Below are positions 22,005-32,460 of a stretch of 64,000 nucleotides of DNA, one piece after another. Each line of letters opens with the position of its first letter. Position 1 is the stretch's first letter. The stretch is taken from the NCBI GenBank assembly GCA_001695595.3, contig MBPM02000074.1:124001-188000 (forward strand), written 5' to 3'. Made by a program: the position numbers and the translations under genes. The notes under the pieces are model-generated. The model worked only from the letters and a program-made list of their open reading frames with translations, did not search any database and was not told the DNA's origin. Source of the DNA: Plasmopara viticola (taxonomy: Eukaryota; Oomycota; Peronosporomycetes; Peronosporales; Peronosporaceae).

Positions 22005-23473
22005 ATGCCCCAATGCATGCTTTGCGGCGTGATTGGAAGCGGCCGCTTTTGCTCTGAGTGCGGTGCACCCTACACCAGTGACATGCAACAAGCTGTACAG
22101 CCTAATAGGGTACAGCACCCACCACAAGCTCACTTTGAAGATCAAATTTCGTATGAGGTACAAGATCAGAAGGCGCTTCTGTACCACCAACCGTCTAACG
22201 GCTACACGCCATCAGCGGTTCCAATTGTTTATGTAAGTGAAAACGCAAAAAGTGACAATTTGTCACCAGCCTTAGTAAAGACAGGAAAAGAGGCAAAACA
22301 GAGCGGACGCGTGTTGTCATCAAGTAGCTCTGGGTTGCTCAATGGTCGGTATTCTGATCACCCAAATTGTGACGTTTGTGGCTTGGCCTTTGATATGACA
22401 AGGCGTCGTCACCAGTGGTAGGTGACAATTGCGATTTTCGTCAATCAAAAAATAAATATTTCACTGCTTTTTATCATCAATACAGCCGTGCGTGTGGTCG
22501 CTACATCTGCGGCAATTGCTCCCCGGTAAGGCTTTTGATTCCAAAGGGAGAAGAAATTGAAGGTGCTCGAGGCTATGATCCATCCATTCCACAGCGTGCC
22601 TGTTTACATTGTGCACCTCGTTTGCGTCCACTCCAAGAGTATCTAGTAGCTCGCTACGCCAAGGCTAATGCCGAGACACTTCCACATGAAAATAAGGCGA
22701 GGCTACACGTGCCATTTTCACGCACTCTAGAGAAAGAGTGCACAAATGCCGCTGATATTGTTTACAACTTTTTTCGGGACGATTCGGGTGCTTCTGGAGA
22801 CAGGTCGATACCGATCTCGTTGCTGGAACATGCGCACGGATTGGCAATTATGACGATTGTTAAAGCTGGATTTCTTGTCGTTGGCAAAATTGGCACGGGT
22901 ATTGTAATAGCACGTCTATCGGATGGCTCGTGGTCTGCACCTTCAGCTATCGGCACATTGGGGCTGGGTGGTGGTTTTCAGTTAGGCGGTGAGATTGTGG
23001 AGGTCATGATTATTCTAGGTTCACCCGCTGCGGTAGAAGTGTTTTACTCGCCTCAAGTCAATTTGGGTGGTGGTTTGGATGTCGCAGTGGGTCCGTATGG
23101 ACGATCAGCAGAAGCTGCTGCAGCAATCAGCAGCACCGGGATTAATGGAAATTACAGCTACTCGATCAGCAAGGGATTATACGCAGGCATTTCACTTCAA
23201 GGCTCGGTAATCGCAACGCGTGATGATATGAACCGAAAGTTTTACGGACAGGATTTAAATGCAAGCGCACTTCTCAGTGGTACCGTTGACCAGCCAACGG
23301 CTGCAAGACCGCTTTATGAAGCTCTGGATCGCGTTACCCACGGCATCGCAAATCACAAAGAGATATTGGCTGAAAGGTCTCGCATGATGGGAAGTTGCAA
23401 TTGCCAAGTCTTTGAGCCTCACATGCACCAAGTTTGGAACAAGAAATGCAAAACGTGTTACCATATTCACTAA
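22005..23473 (+). CDS. FYVE-type zinc finger plus SYLF (Ysc84) domain protein, 466 aa (exons 22005..22417, 22486..23473)
   Basis: Residues ~1-25 carry a small CxxC pair motif (CMLCGVIGSGRFCSECG). Residues ~118-185 form a FYVE-like finger: CDVCGLAFDMTRRRHQ joined by the splice at 22418-22485 to CRACGRYICGNC, giving RRRHQCRACG, which is the FYVE phosphate-binding core with one His replaced by Gln. From ~residue 215 a SYLF domain follows (AHGLAIMTIVKAGFLVVGKI, then the LGLGGGF and GPYGRSAEAA segments). SYLF proteins bind phosphoinositides and actin at endocytic sites, so a membrane-traffic role on PI3P-bearing endosomes is likely. It starts 161 bp after PGM3 and is convergent with the OST3/6 gene 148 bp downstream. 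Confidence 0.9.
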
Positions 23474-23621
23474 AAGTGCAATCGGTTATAAATTTAAAAT
23501 GGATACTTATCAGTCATTGGGACACTAAGTAATATGTACATGCGTGCTCACTACTGTGATGTTTTTCTTTGGCGCCGCCATTTGCACTAACATGCCATTT
23601 ATTTAATAACTATTTCTTTGA

Positions 23622-24830
23622 CTAAAATAGCCATGGATATTTCATATAAAATGTGAAATAAAGCGCCATGTACGAGATGACCACAAGAGTAAGCGACCAA
23701 CGAAGAATTTCCTCCCTTGCTAGATGAGAATTTAGCGTTGGCGCTACGTCTGAGATACTCATCAAACCCATTGACATCCAGAAACTCCAAGTGCCATTAA
23801 TCAGCCCTTCAAGCACGAATTGGCGTCGCGAGTTTGGATACAGAAATACGAAGCCGTGCATTTGGCTAAAGTAAAACCAAGAACGATGGTGGATGATCGA
23901 GTGAAATAGTCCGCTCAGTGCAACATACATGATAATCAAACACAAAATGAACCAGAAAAGTCGCGTTTGCATCACTCTGAGCACAAAATCGCGGTTCTCG
24001 TGGACCACAAAGACAATAAAAGCCAAAAACGCCAGGACCGGAACAAGTTCCAGCACAGAAAAAGCGTCATCACTAGAAGCCATCAGAATTTTTGACGACA
24101 GTTGACCATTCGCATTTCGAGTGAGATAACCACATCTCTCCTGACACAAGCGCACAAATGCCGCGATATTTCTACTTGCAACTTCCTTCACCGCATCACT
24201 GTCGTATTTTTCATTCTTTGCAACCAACTCAGCAGCAATATCATTAAACGATGATCCGTTGACACTAAGGTCCAGCAAATTAGTCTCTACGTGGGGATAA
24301 CGCTGAAAGCGTCCAGACGCTCTACCAGGTATCCACAACAGTGACGGTGTCGTCGACATCAAGTGCTGCACCCCACACAAAAAGCATTAATTTTTTAAGT
24401 TAAAGTTTAATCGATTTCCTCGGCAAAGTATGTGATCCCTTACATAATTAAGCATCTCAGGCCACGTATTAACGTCAATACGGACGACTAGAACCTGCGT
24501 AGAGGACAGCAACTCAGCTGCGTGCTCAACAGCCGCCTCCACCACCTTCTGATGACGTCGGCACATCTTCTGGTCGATTATAAGAGATTTTGCTTCTTGA
24601 TGTTCATCGCTAGTGTTTTCGTTCTCGTCGTCGTCGCATGTTAACACGGGTGTAAAGTAAAGCAACAGGGGTGTCGTGCGACTTTCGGAAAGCAAAGCAC
24701 GCTCGTAGTCGAGCCAAACGAGCGATGGATCGACCGATTGTTGAAAAGTGTACAATGCAGAAGCTTTACGAGCTTGTAGTCCACGTATATTGACAGGAGA
24801 AGGGGACGGAGCAACGGGAGGTAGCGACAT
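23622..24830 (-). CDS. OST3/OST6-like oligosaccharyltransferase subunit, ~376 aa (exons 24830..24444, 24365..23622)
   Basis: The second exon encodes the end of a thioredoxin-like lumenal domain (HLMSTTPSLLWIPGRASGRF) and then four predicted membrane helices (LVPVLAFLAFIVFVV, FWFILCLIIMYVAL, LEGLINGTWSFWMSM, LTLVVISYMALYFTFY), the TUSC3/MagT1/Ost3 architecture. Intron 24443-24366 (GTAAGG...CAG) splits LNY|HLMS. Family members help glycosylate sites through a CxxC redox pair; here the expected place shows KMCRRHQK, so the second Cys is missing. The Met at 24830 has no signal peptide ahead of it, but the in-frame codons just upstream read V-T-F-V-L-L before a TAG, so an upstream signal-peptide exon is probable. 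Convergent with the FYVE-SYLF gene. Confidence 0.85.
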
Positions 24831-25386
24831 GAGTAATACAAACGTTACCTAATCTAAATAAAGACCTGTCATATTTTATTTAGGTAGGTAACAATTGCAT
24901 TTTTTCTGTAGTTTAAAGCAGTAATCCATTCAGTACGAGTCCCCTAAACGACAAACTATTCGTACCAAAGATTGTAGAACGATATTTTTGCAGGAGATAA
25001 CGCTAACGGTAAATAGGCTGCTAAGCTAGACGAGATATAAATTTTACGCACGTGAACGTTTTTGAAGCAATCAAAGCTTGCCCTTTGCGTTGTGGGGCGC
25101 TTTACTTTCAAACTCAATTTGAATGACGACACATTAACCAACTGTGAGATTGTATCGCAATAGCTCGCGCAATGTTTTACCTTAAAAGCCGACAAAGATC
25201 AGATCGATTTGGTATAGCCCTTTAAGCCCTGTAAGATAAACGCTAATTAAGCTTTTATGGCTTCTAATTGGCTGAACGGTTAATCCTCGGTTAGGGTTTC
25301 AAAATTTTGGTTTTAACGAATATCAATTCATAAATGTTACATTGCTGGTATAAGATTGTGCCTTTTCCATGCTACGATAATGGCAT
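24831..25386. other. Upstream of the OST3/6 gene, no gene seen
   Basis: AT-rich. It may hold a short first exon for the OST3/6 signal peptide, since AG acceptor sites precede the hydrophobic codons at about 24847, but I could not identify the exon. Nothing else is supported. Confidence 0.4.
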
Positions 25387-25733
25387 GACCCCCTCTTTGT
25401 AATATAATGTAATGTATTACGTTATCGCGTTGCCAAGTTATGCACGTGCTAGGCTAGCTAGTCCACGACATAGAGGGGTGTCCGCATACGTCGGGTCTCG
25501 TTCGGCAGGCAGTGCAGCCAGCACCGAAGTCGTGAGGGTTTTCCATTATTTTGTTTAGCTCTGACTTGGCTAGAGCCCGGGTGGCGCCCGGTGCTGGAGA
25601 CCGTCGCGTCGAAGGTGAGACTCGTTAGAGACCTGCAGATGCCCGAGAGCACCTGCCCGAAGCGCGCGAGCATTTAGCCCCGCGCTTGGAAGGAGGGCGT
25701 CACCCCAACCTTTTCCAAGACGACCCCCTCTTT
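25387..25733 (-). mobile_element. SINE-like retroposon, copy 2, with 12-bp target-site duplication
   Basis: The minus-strand copy of the same element occupies 25399-25721, bracketed by perfect GACCCCCTCTTT repeats at 25387-25398 and 25722-25733. Its tail (minus strand TAATACATTACATTATATTAC) is a degenerate form of the AATAC repeat in the other copies. The body has slightly more substitutions than copies 1 and 3 have from each other, so this may be an older insertion. Confidence 0.85.
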
Positions 25734-26200
25734 CTTTAGCGAAATACAGCAATTTACAGCACTCTTTTGAGGCATGGCCTACCATTAGAAATTAGCACAA
25801 ATATCCTTGTCACCGACACAACTAACTGTCTGCCTCAAGTCAATGCCTTTACAAAAGCTTCACTGCTCGTGCTTCTTGTCGTAATAGCGTTCACACTGCG
25901 TCCCTAAGTGCAAAAAGAAGACATATCTTCGATTTGCGAATTGAATGTATTGTACGACCATTACAACCCAAACATCGTTGCGAATTGGCTATTATAGCTG
26001 TGGGACTTGAAGTGTGGGGCGTCACTGAACTTCTTTTGAGCAATAAGCCCAACTGTCCAGCATCATACTGGCTGGTTGGGCTCTTTCTGGGAAATGTATG
26101 CTGGTAGGAACGTGAATGAATAAACGGGAGGCTCTACTAAACGTCAATTACGACGTACGTCACTGTACAACCTCATACATATGTCCAGAAAGTAAACTAA
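25734..26200. other. Intergenic, nothing supported
   Basis: No open frame of note and no recognisable repeat. There is a pair of nearby inverted GGTTGGGC/GCCCAACC words around 26045-26080 (GCCCAACTGTCCAGC... GGCTGGTTGGGC), which could form a hairpin. Confidence 0.35.
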
Positions 26201-26419
26201 CTAATGATTTTCTTGTATGTTTGTGTAGATGTTGACGATTTTTTGTTGCTCATGCTGCTCACGTCTGACCAAACGCGCTTTGCTATTGCCTCCATTGGCT
26301 TTACTAGTGACGCTTATTTTTGCATTTTGGCTCTGATGTCGCTTTCTAAGTATTTGCAGCGCATCAATGCTTCTATCCACGACTTTCTTTGCTGGCACCG
26401 CTTTTGTGTTCTTGGCCAT
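26201..26419 (-). CDS. Small basic hypothetical protein, 72 aa
   Basis: A compact minus-strand frame, Lys/Arg/Gln-rich and without hydrophobic segments (sample VVDRSIDALQILRKRHQSQN), whose composition suits a small nucleic-acid-binding or nucleolar protein. I do not recognise it. The opposite strand is also open here (95 codons at 26204-26491), so the reading direction is a judgement from composition: the minus product looks like a soluble protein, the plus product does not. No intron is evident. Confidence 0.4.
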   Translation of the reverse strand: MAKNTKAVPAKKVVDRSIDALQILRKRHQSQNAKISVTSKANGGNSKARLVRREQHEQQKIVNIYTNIQENH

Positions 26420-26492
26420 GTTTGTTACAACTATGCTGGCTGTGTGCTATCCGCTCTCGCACAGAATCTGCTAGACGTCACTACGACCTAAC

Positions 26493-26800
26493 ATGACGGT
26501 GGTGGCGCTCGGACTCGTAGCTTTGCTCTCACATACATTGGCCGCAGTTGGTTTGCTGGGCCTTATAAATCGTTCTTATCGTGCTGCGCTTGACGTCATT
26601 GGCTGTTAGGACGACCTTAAAGCAATTAGTGCAGCGCAATGGAGCATTATACAATTACAACTTGTGTATAGTATAATACTTTTGACGACCTCATGCTGTC
26701 GATTGAAAAAATATTCCTAACGGCAAATAAACTCGAAATTGACGTGGCACAGCTCTCTCCCAGACTCGCAGCAATGGTAATATATAAATGTCCATTTGGC
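26493..26800 (+). other. Coding-like fragments, unassigned
   Basis: A 38-codon frame at 26493-26609 starts with a hydrophobic N-terminus like a signal peptide (MTVVALGLVALLSHTLAAVG). About 70 bp later another frame reads DDLMLSIEKIFLTANKLEID...SPRLAAM and stops at a GTAATA that could be a donor near 26776. These may be exons of one small gene, but I could not connect them. Confidence 0.25.
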
Positions 26801-29285
26801 TCTAATCTAGTTTAGTTATAACACGGCAGGGTTGCGTGAAATGTCACGTATATGAGTTTTTCGGCAAAGATGCATGTATGAGCGGTTTAACATCTGAGAT
26901 TTAATATCCGTCCGAAAATTAAGCGTTCAGTCAATCAGAAGCCATGAAAGCCAATCAGTTGAATGCATATTTATAGGGGTGGCTGCCAATTTACCAAAAG
27001 TGATAGCTGCGTATCAAATTCTTTACCACTTGCAATACAACAGCCACCAAGCCAATAAATGGCACTTGATTGCCGTACGAGTGGTGTAGTTGGACAAAGT
27101 CGATCCACAATACTTTATACAACTTCACTTTTTTGGCAGAATAGAATATGCGGAGGGATCCAAAGATTTCAATTGAATCCACATTCGACCTCAATTTTCC
27201 TCAGGTAATGCAAGAAAAGTTTAACATTTGCTTGAGAATTAGAAGGTACAGCACTTACTTGCAAAGTTTTCGACATTCATCTGCAGGCGATTTCCAGCTG
27301 TAGGAGGGCTCTCTCCAAGCATCGTTAGCAAAAGTTACGAAGTAGTTCGTGAGGGCTCTTAAACAAAATAGCTTATATACGAAGAAGATGCTTACGGATG
27401 CTTCTAAACCCACACGCGTCAAGATTTTTAAGCCAAGAGCTCAGCGGCCAGCTAATAGCAGTGAGAATCTGCCGACAACACTCAGCGCCTAAAATTGTGT
27501 ACTGATATAAAATATGAGGCCTAAGGAAGGGGCGGGGTTTAGCCCCAAAAAAGAGACCATGTTTGCAACCTGGTATGCTAGTTGTTGAACTATATTCAGC
27601 AAGCATGGATAACTATATTCAATCTCGTAGTTTTGACCGTTTACGCTGCGCTTCGAGTCAGAGATAATCAGTCATATGCTTTAGCTTCTCAAAAGATTAA
27701 AAAAATCTCGATGGATCCAAAAATTTAGGCCAAGGTCAAAAGTCGTGGGTTTGATATGGATGGACGTACATTGCTGAGCAAAGTCGTCTATGTTTCATGC
27801 CACGGGTTGAAACAGTTTGAGCAATTCTTGATACTGCACATGTATTGGCACGTTATCTATGAAGCTTTTATCGGAAGCAACACTAGCTACATGCCAACAA
27901 TTACATTTTTGGCTTCAATCTCAGGCAAGTTTGGCTACGCTTTCAATATCACCTCAAAGTTTGTGCGGTGCTTCAAAGAGCTTCACGGGATCGCACAACA
28001 CCTTGTACACAGAAGGCGTGCACGTGAGGTAACTTGCTAATTACATAGCAACTCTCTTCGTGACCCGAAATGGTTTGGTCTGTTTCCAGCTACACACTGC
28101 CTTGCATTTTGGCTGAGTATGGCTGGATATAGCTTAAAACAACTGCGGGTGAGGGAACAAAAATACCTGTAGAGTGGCATATAATCCACCAATAAGCACT
28201 TGTTATGGAAGCTAAAGTTTTACTTGAAAAGTAACTCCGACTGAAGCATCCGGGACATCTATCTTTCAATGCGTGTAAAGAGGGCACAGAGGGGACTTCT
28301 CGAAGCAAATCTGATTGCTGGGCGTCACCATAGACATTATTGCGCTTATATATAATAATGTCGAGTCAGTAGTGACATAGAAGTACTGTTTACCAACCAT
28401 CGATTTCGTAAGGAAGAATGTGCTGCTTGACGCCTCTCAAGCAGCTCTGAGTGTCTCGACTCGAAAGACACAGGTCCTAAGTAGACATGTCGAGTAAAGA
28501 CAATAGTGCTCAGCTGGTGAAGATTTAGGAGGCCTGTAAAATCGGCGGTATTGCCAAAGTACCGGTTATTAGAGTAATTTCTGGTTGCTTGAACAACTCT
28601 CTAATGAAAACCGCCTTCGGCACTACCACCCGTCAGAGGTGCGCGTCACAAAATTAACTAAGTTTCGGGATTCTAATTGTGCTAAAGATTGCAGTGGCCT
28701 TAACAAAGGAAATAATTTGAAGTCAGAAATGGCAAGTGGCACCTATAAAAAACTGGCTATTATCCCGACGAAGACGTCAAACCGTAGTGGATTGCAAAAT
28801 ACAATGTCGCCGATCTAATCGGTAAGTTATGTCTCTTTCTCATGGAAAAGAGGAGTGACTGTTCAACTATCGAGCGCGTCTGCTGCGCTATATTCTTTAT
28901 AGTGCCGATTTTTAGCTCTCTAGGGTACACAAAACGCACTCTTTAACAATATATGTGTCCGAAACCGTGCAAAAGATAAGAAGATAGATGCAGAAGACTA
29001 CTAAGGTCAAACCTGAGTTGGGATTGAGTGCGTATGCGTAAATTACATTCTGCTAATGCAAGCAAGTGTGCTGATAAAATCTTTATAGGTTTTTTTATTG
29101 GAAAGTATGACCCTCGTATAGACCAGCTGAGTTCAAGCCCATAATCACCCGGACAGTTTGGTTTAGTAAGAAAGCTTTAAAAAGCAGCTTGATCATGTTA
29201 GATTGGTACAGCACAAAATACACGAAATAGCAAAGCTAAATTTAGGATATGAGAAGCTTAAAGGAAGTATAAAAGAACATAATGC
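26801..29285. other. Gene-poor stretch
   Basis: The only notable frame is a 94-codon plus frame at 27756-28040 (FLASISGKFGYAFNITSKFV...HRRRAREVTC), unrecognised and possibly a mobile-element relic. Several shorter AT-rich frames on both strands show no motif. Confidence 0.35.
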
Positions 29286-29700
29286 ATGCACGAAGTCTGG
29301 CCTTATAGGATCCGGAATGACCGTTTAACATTTTTGAACGCGCAAAGTGTTCTTTCTGATGATTTACTGCTCAAAACAGACATCAATGCGCGATATCGGG
29401 TGGTTGCGTTAAAGTTTTTCTTGCTCGAAATTGCTGATAAAAAGTTGACAAGAAGCCGGGATGGGATAAAGTACGCTTTGATTAAACTTGGAGCTCTTCT
29501 TCTTACCTCTAGATTATGCTTGACAAGCATCGACGCGAACATAATCTCTTCACTTCTCGCAGAGAATAAACAGGTGGCTTTCCTTGAAATCGGGAAGCTT
29601 TAGACCCAGTGAACTTAATGCCTTTGCTGACGTCTTGTCCCGTAGTTCAAATTATGAAATGCCTCGTGTCATCGCAGTGCCATTTTCTAAAACGACTTGA
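29286..29700 (+). pseudogene. Probable Ty3/gypsy relic (RNase H end)
   Basis: After a 105-codon frame (29286-29603) with no clear homology, the shifted frame at about 29600-29697 reads FRPSELNAFADVLSRSSNYE, the gypsy RNase H-end phrase (LNALADALSRR..YE) with two changed residues. The stretch beyond has too many stops to follow the integrase. Confidence 0.5.
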
Positions 29701-32138
29701 TGTTATGTAGTGTATGAGCGGGAAAACATATGAGCAGCGCAGCTAAAGACATTAATGAACAACATTGCTCAAAGATTTTCCGGCATGATAAACTCGAGGA
29801 TTGCTTAGATTCATACTTGGACTAATCTGCTATATTACAGTTCGGATTAAGGTGGCATACCACTGGTCGATGTCCCTCATACTGAGATTTCTCGAGCAAG
29901 ACCTTGGTTCTACAAATACAACTTAGAAAGCAGTTTTTCGAGTGCTTAGCGCCAAATTGAAAGTCTCTTTGGCAAAACCTATGATCAAGCTAAATGGACA
30001 AATCGTATCGTTTGAGACGTCATATAAAAATATCATAAAGCTCTATATACGCACCAGCCCTGCGTTCGAGGGCAGAAGGATTGGTATTTTATTAAAAGTT
30101 CAGATATTTTAAGGTGTTCGAGTTCTCACTAGCTTGCTTTAAACAATCCGTTTTTGTTCAAATCATCTACATGCCATTTGGGATCGGCGGGCAAGTTGAC
30201 CTGCGTATCCTCTAAACGCGACCGTAACATGGCTTAAGGCTCCGAAGAAAAAAATGCCGACCGACTTGCTAATAATGGTCCATGCAAGATTTATGAACAT
30301 ATCCAAGACTTTGTATCCGAAAGTCTTAGTTATGCATGTGACAGTCGGATCATCCAAAAGATATATTGTGATCAAAAGAAGAAGACTGATTAATATCGAA
30401 GATGTGGCATTACCAAAGTATTCCCAAAAACGTAGTTATTGTCGTCTTCAAAATAACATAACACCGGTAATTCATCCGATCATTCAAGAGCACAATCAAA
30501 AGAAGCTTATAATCTTGAACGAATTTGAACAAATGCAGTGCTTTACGAAGGTTGAGTCAATCTATGTTTTGGTTTGGGCAGGAGATTGTGAATGTCAAGT
30601 TATACGCAAATACTTCCCATGAAGATCGGCCCAATAAACTAGTCAGAAATTGATATCGACACAAAGTTTCTCTCCTTCCACCACAAATATCCATAAATGA
30701 GAAACTTGCTTGCAAAATATCGCTGCTTGAAAATTGTAATGAAAAATTACGTTTCCGGCATGGATAGGATGGGGACACCGAAGATTACAGACATACAAGA
30801 TCGATAAGCCAAGACTGAAAGAAGTTATAGTTGGCTGTACGTATTGCGCTGGCGTTGGTACAGTCGTTTCATTACGCAGTCAGTATCAGCGTCTTTATCT
30901 ATGACAATCTCGTGAGAAAATAAAGCTGTGAATTACAATGATCTGGCCTCTGACTTGTTTTCTTTAATGACACTATGTATACTAGAGCAAAATTGCAAGG
31001 AATGGTCCGATCGGCTCCGTTTTACTTTTAAAGCAATCGTATCCTGCGAACGTTCTTATTCAAATTATACTCGTGTGCTATGCCACCCGTAAGCCACAAG
31101 TCGGATCAGCAAGAAATAGATTCTCGATCAGGTAAATCGATAATCGTATCAAGCATGATAAGAAGACCTTCTGATACGCAGCGTACGGTGGTGAAACCAC
31201 TTTCCACCGGTACACCGTAGTCCAATTTTGCCACTTTTTAATACCTGAGCATCTTCTCAACTTTATTATTTGCTAAATCTTTTATCTCTAGGTGAGGGCG
31301 CAAATCAAGCTTTCTATGCAATGGGCGATGAGTATGCTTGCCTAAAGCTTGCCTTTGCCGGACGGTGTAGTCATCTCTTGTCAAGTCCTGATGCTCTTGA
31401 AAGTAGTCAAATGCTTAGAAGAAAAGAATGGAGGTACAAGATACAAGATTATACTCCACACAATATAGCCTACTTGGTCGGTTGCGTACCTGGCGCGCTT
31501 TCTGAAAAGATCCAGACGGCGCCGATCCCCTGTCCTTTGTCCCACGAAGACAACCAACGTCACTATCAAGTCAAGAGTTACAAAAAATACTAGTAGATCT
31601 TGACAAAGGAAATAAGACCCTCAGTATAATCATTATTATCGATATTATATATCTGCAGTTCAGGACGTAGTGTGTCATGAAGCCTTGCAAATTCTGCAAG
31701 GGCCACTCTACTAAACACCGAAGCGCACAATCGGCCGATTTTCTAAGGTGCGACAGTATTAGCAATATCGATTGAGCTCGTCGGTGTATTATTCAGGTAA
31801 TTTTTATGACTGCGTCTGCCAGAGCCAGCATCACCTTCAGAATAGCTCAGAACTTATCTTTTTCTTGGTATTGGTAAATCATCCTGCATATTGGATATTA
31901 TGATAAAAAGGACAGGTATCAGTTTTATATACTAATACTTACTAATTGATGTTCACAAATTAATAAATATATGTCACACAATATGGAATCAGCAGTTGAT
32001 ATGTCTCACTTCACTTTTTAAGCCATACTCAGGATTTTTCAAGTCTATACAGATTTTGGCTTCTTTTTTGGATTTTGCCAATTTGACGTCACCACTGTGA
32101 CTTGTGCTACCCGTAAAAACAGCTGACTGAGCTGCAAA

Positions 32139-32141
<3 letters not shown>
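29701..32141. other. Gene-poor stretch with unassigned frames
   Basis: Plus frames at 30254-30622 (122 codons, sample ISKTLYPKVLVMHVTVGSSK) and 31270-31593 (107 codons, sample GANQAFYAMGDEYACLKLAF) are coding-like but unrecognised. They lie downstream of the gypsy relic and may belong to it or to nested elements. No intact gene is seen. Confidence 0.35.

Positions 32142-32173
<32 letters not shown>
32142..32173. repeat. AT dinucleotide microsatellite
   Basis: Sixteen uninterrupted AT units. A useful length-variable marker; no gene lies nearby. Confidence 0.97.
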
Positions 32174-32176
<3 letters not shown>

Positions 32177-32403
32177 AGACCTAAAAACATAATAATTTGG
32201 AACTCAACCACGTTAGACAATGTATTTTATATCCGTGAATTTGAAGAACAGTCTAATTACTTAGTGAGCGAAGGATAAATCATCTATTGATTTTGGCGTG
32301 AGGCTTAAACAGGCCTTAAAAAGCGGCTATGAAGTATACATTAAACCTCGTCAAAAAAGAGAGGCCTTACTTCCTTCGCGCCCGTTGCTGATTTCAACGG
32401 CTA

Positions 32404-32460
32404 TCAGAAGCTTGGTGGATCCAGTTTACCGGCATTCAGAAGCTTGGTGGATCTAGTTTA
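32404..32460. repeat. 25-bp direct duplication
   Basis: TCAGAAGCTTGGTGGATC followed by CAGTTTA (32404-32428) recurs at 32436-32460 with one C-to-T change, separated by 7 bp. Confidence 0.9.
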
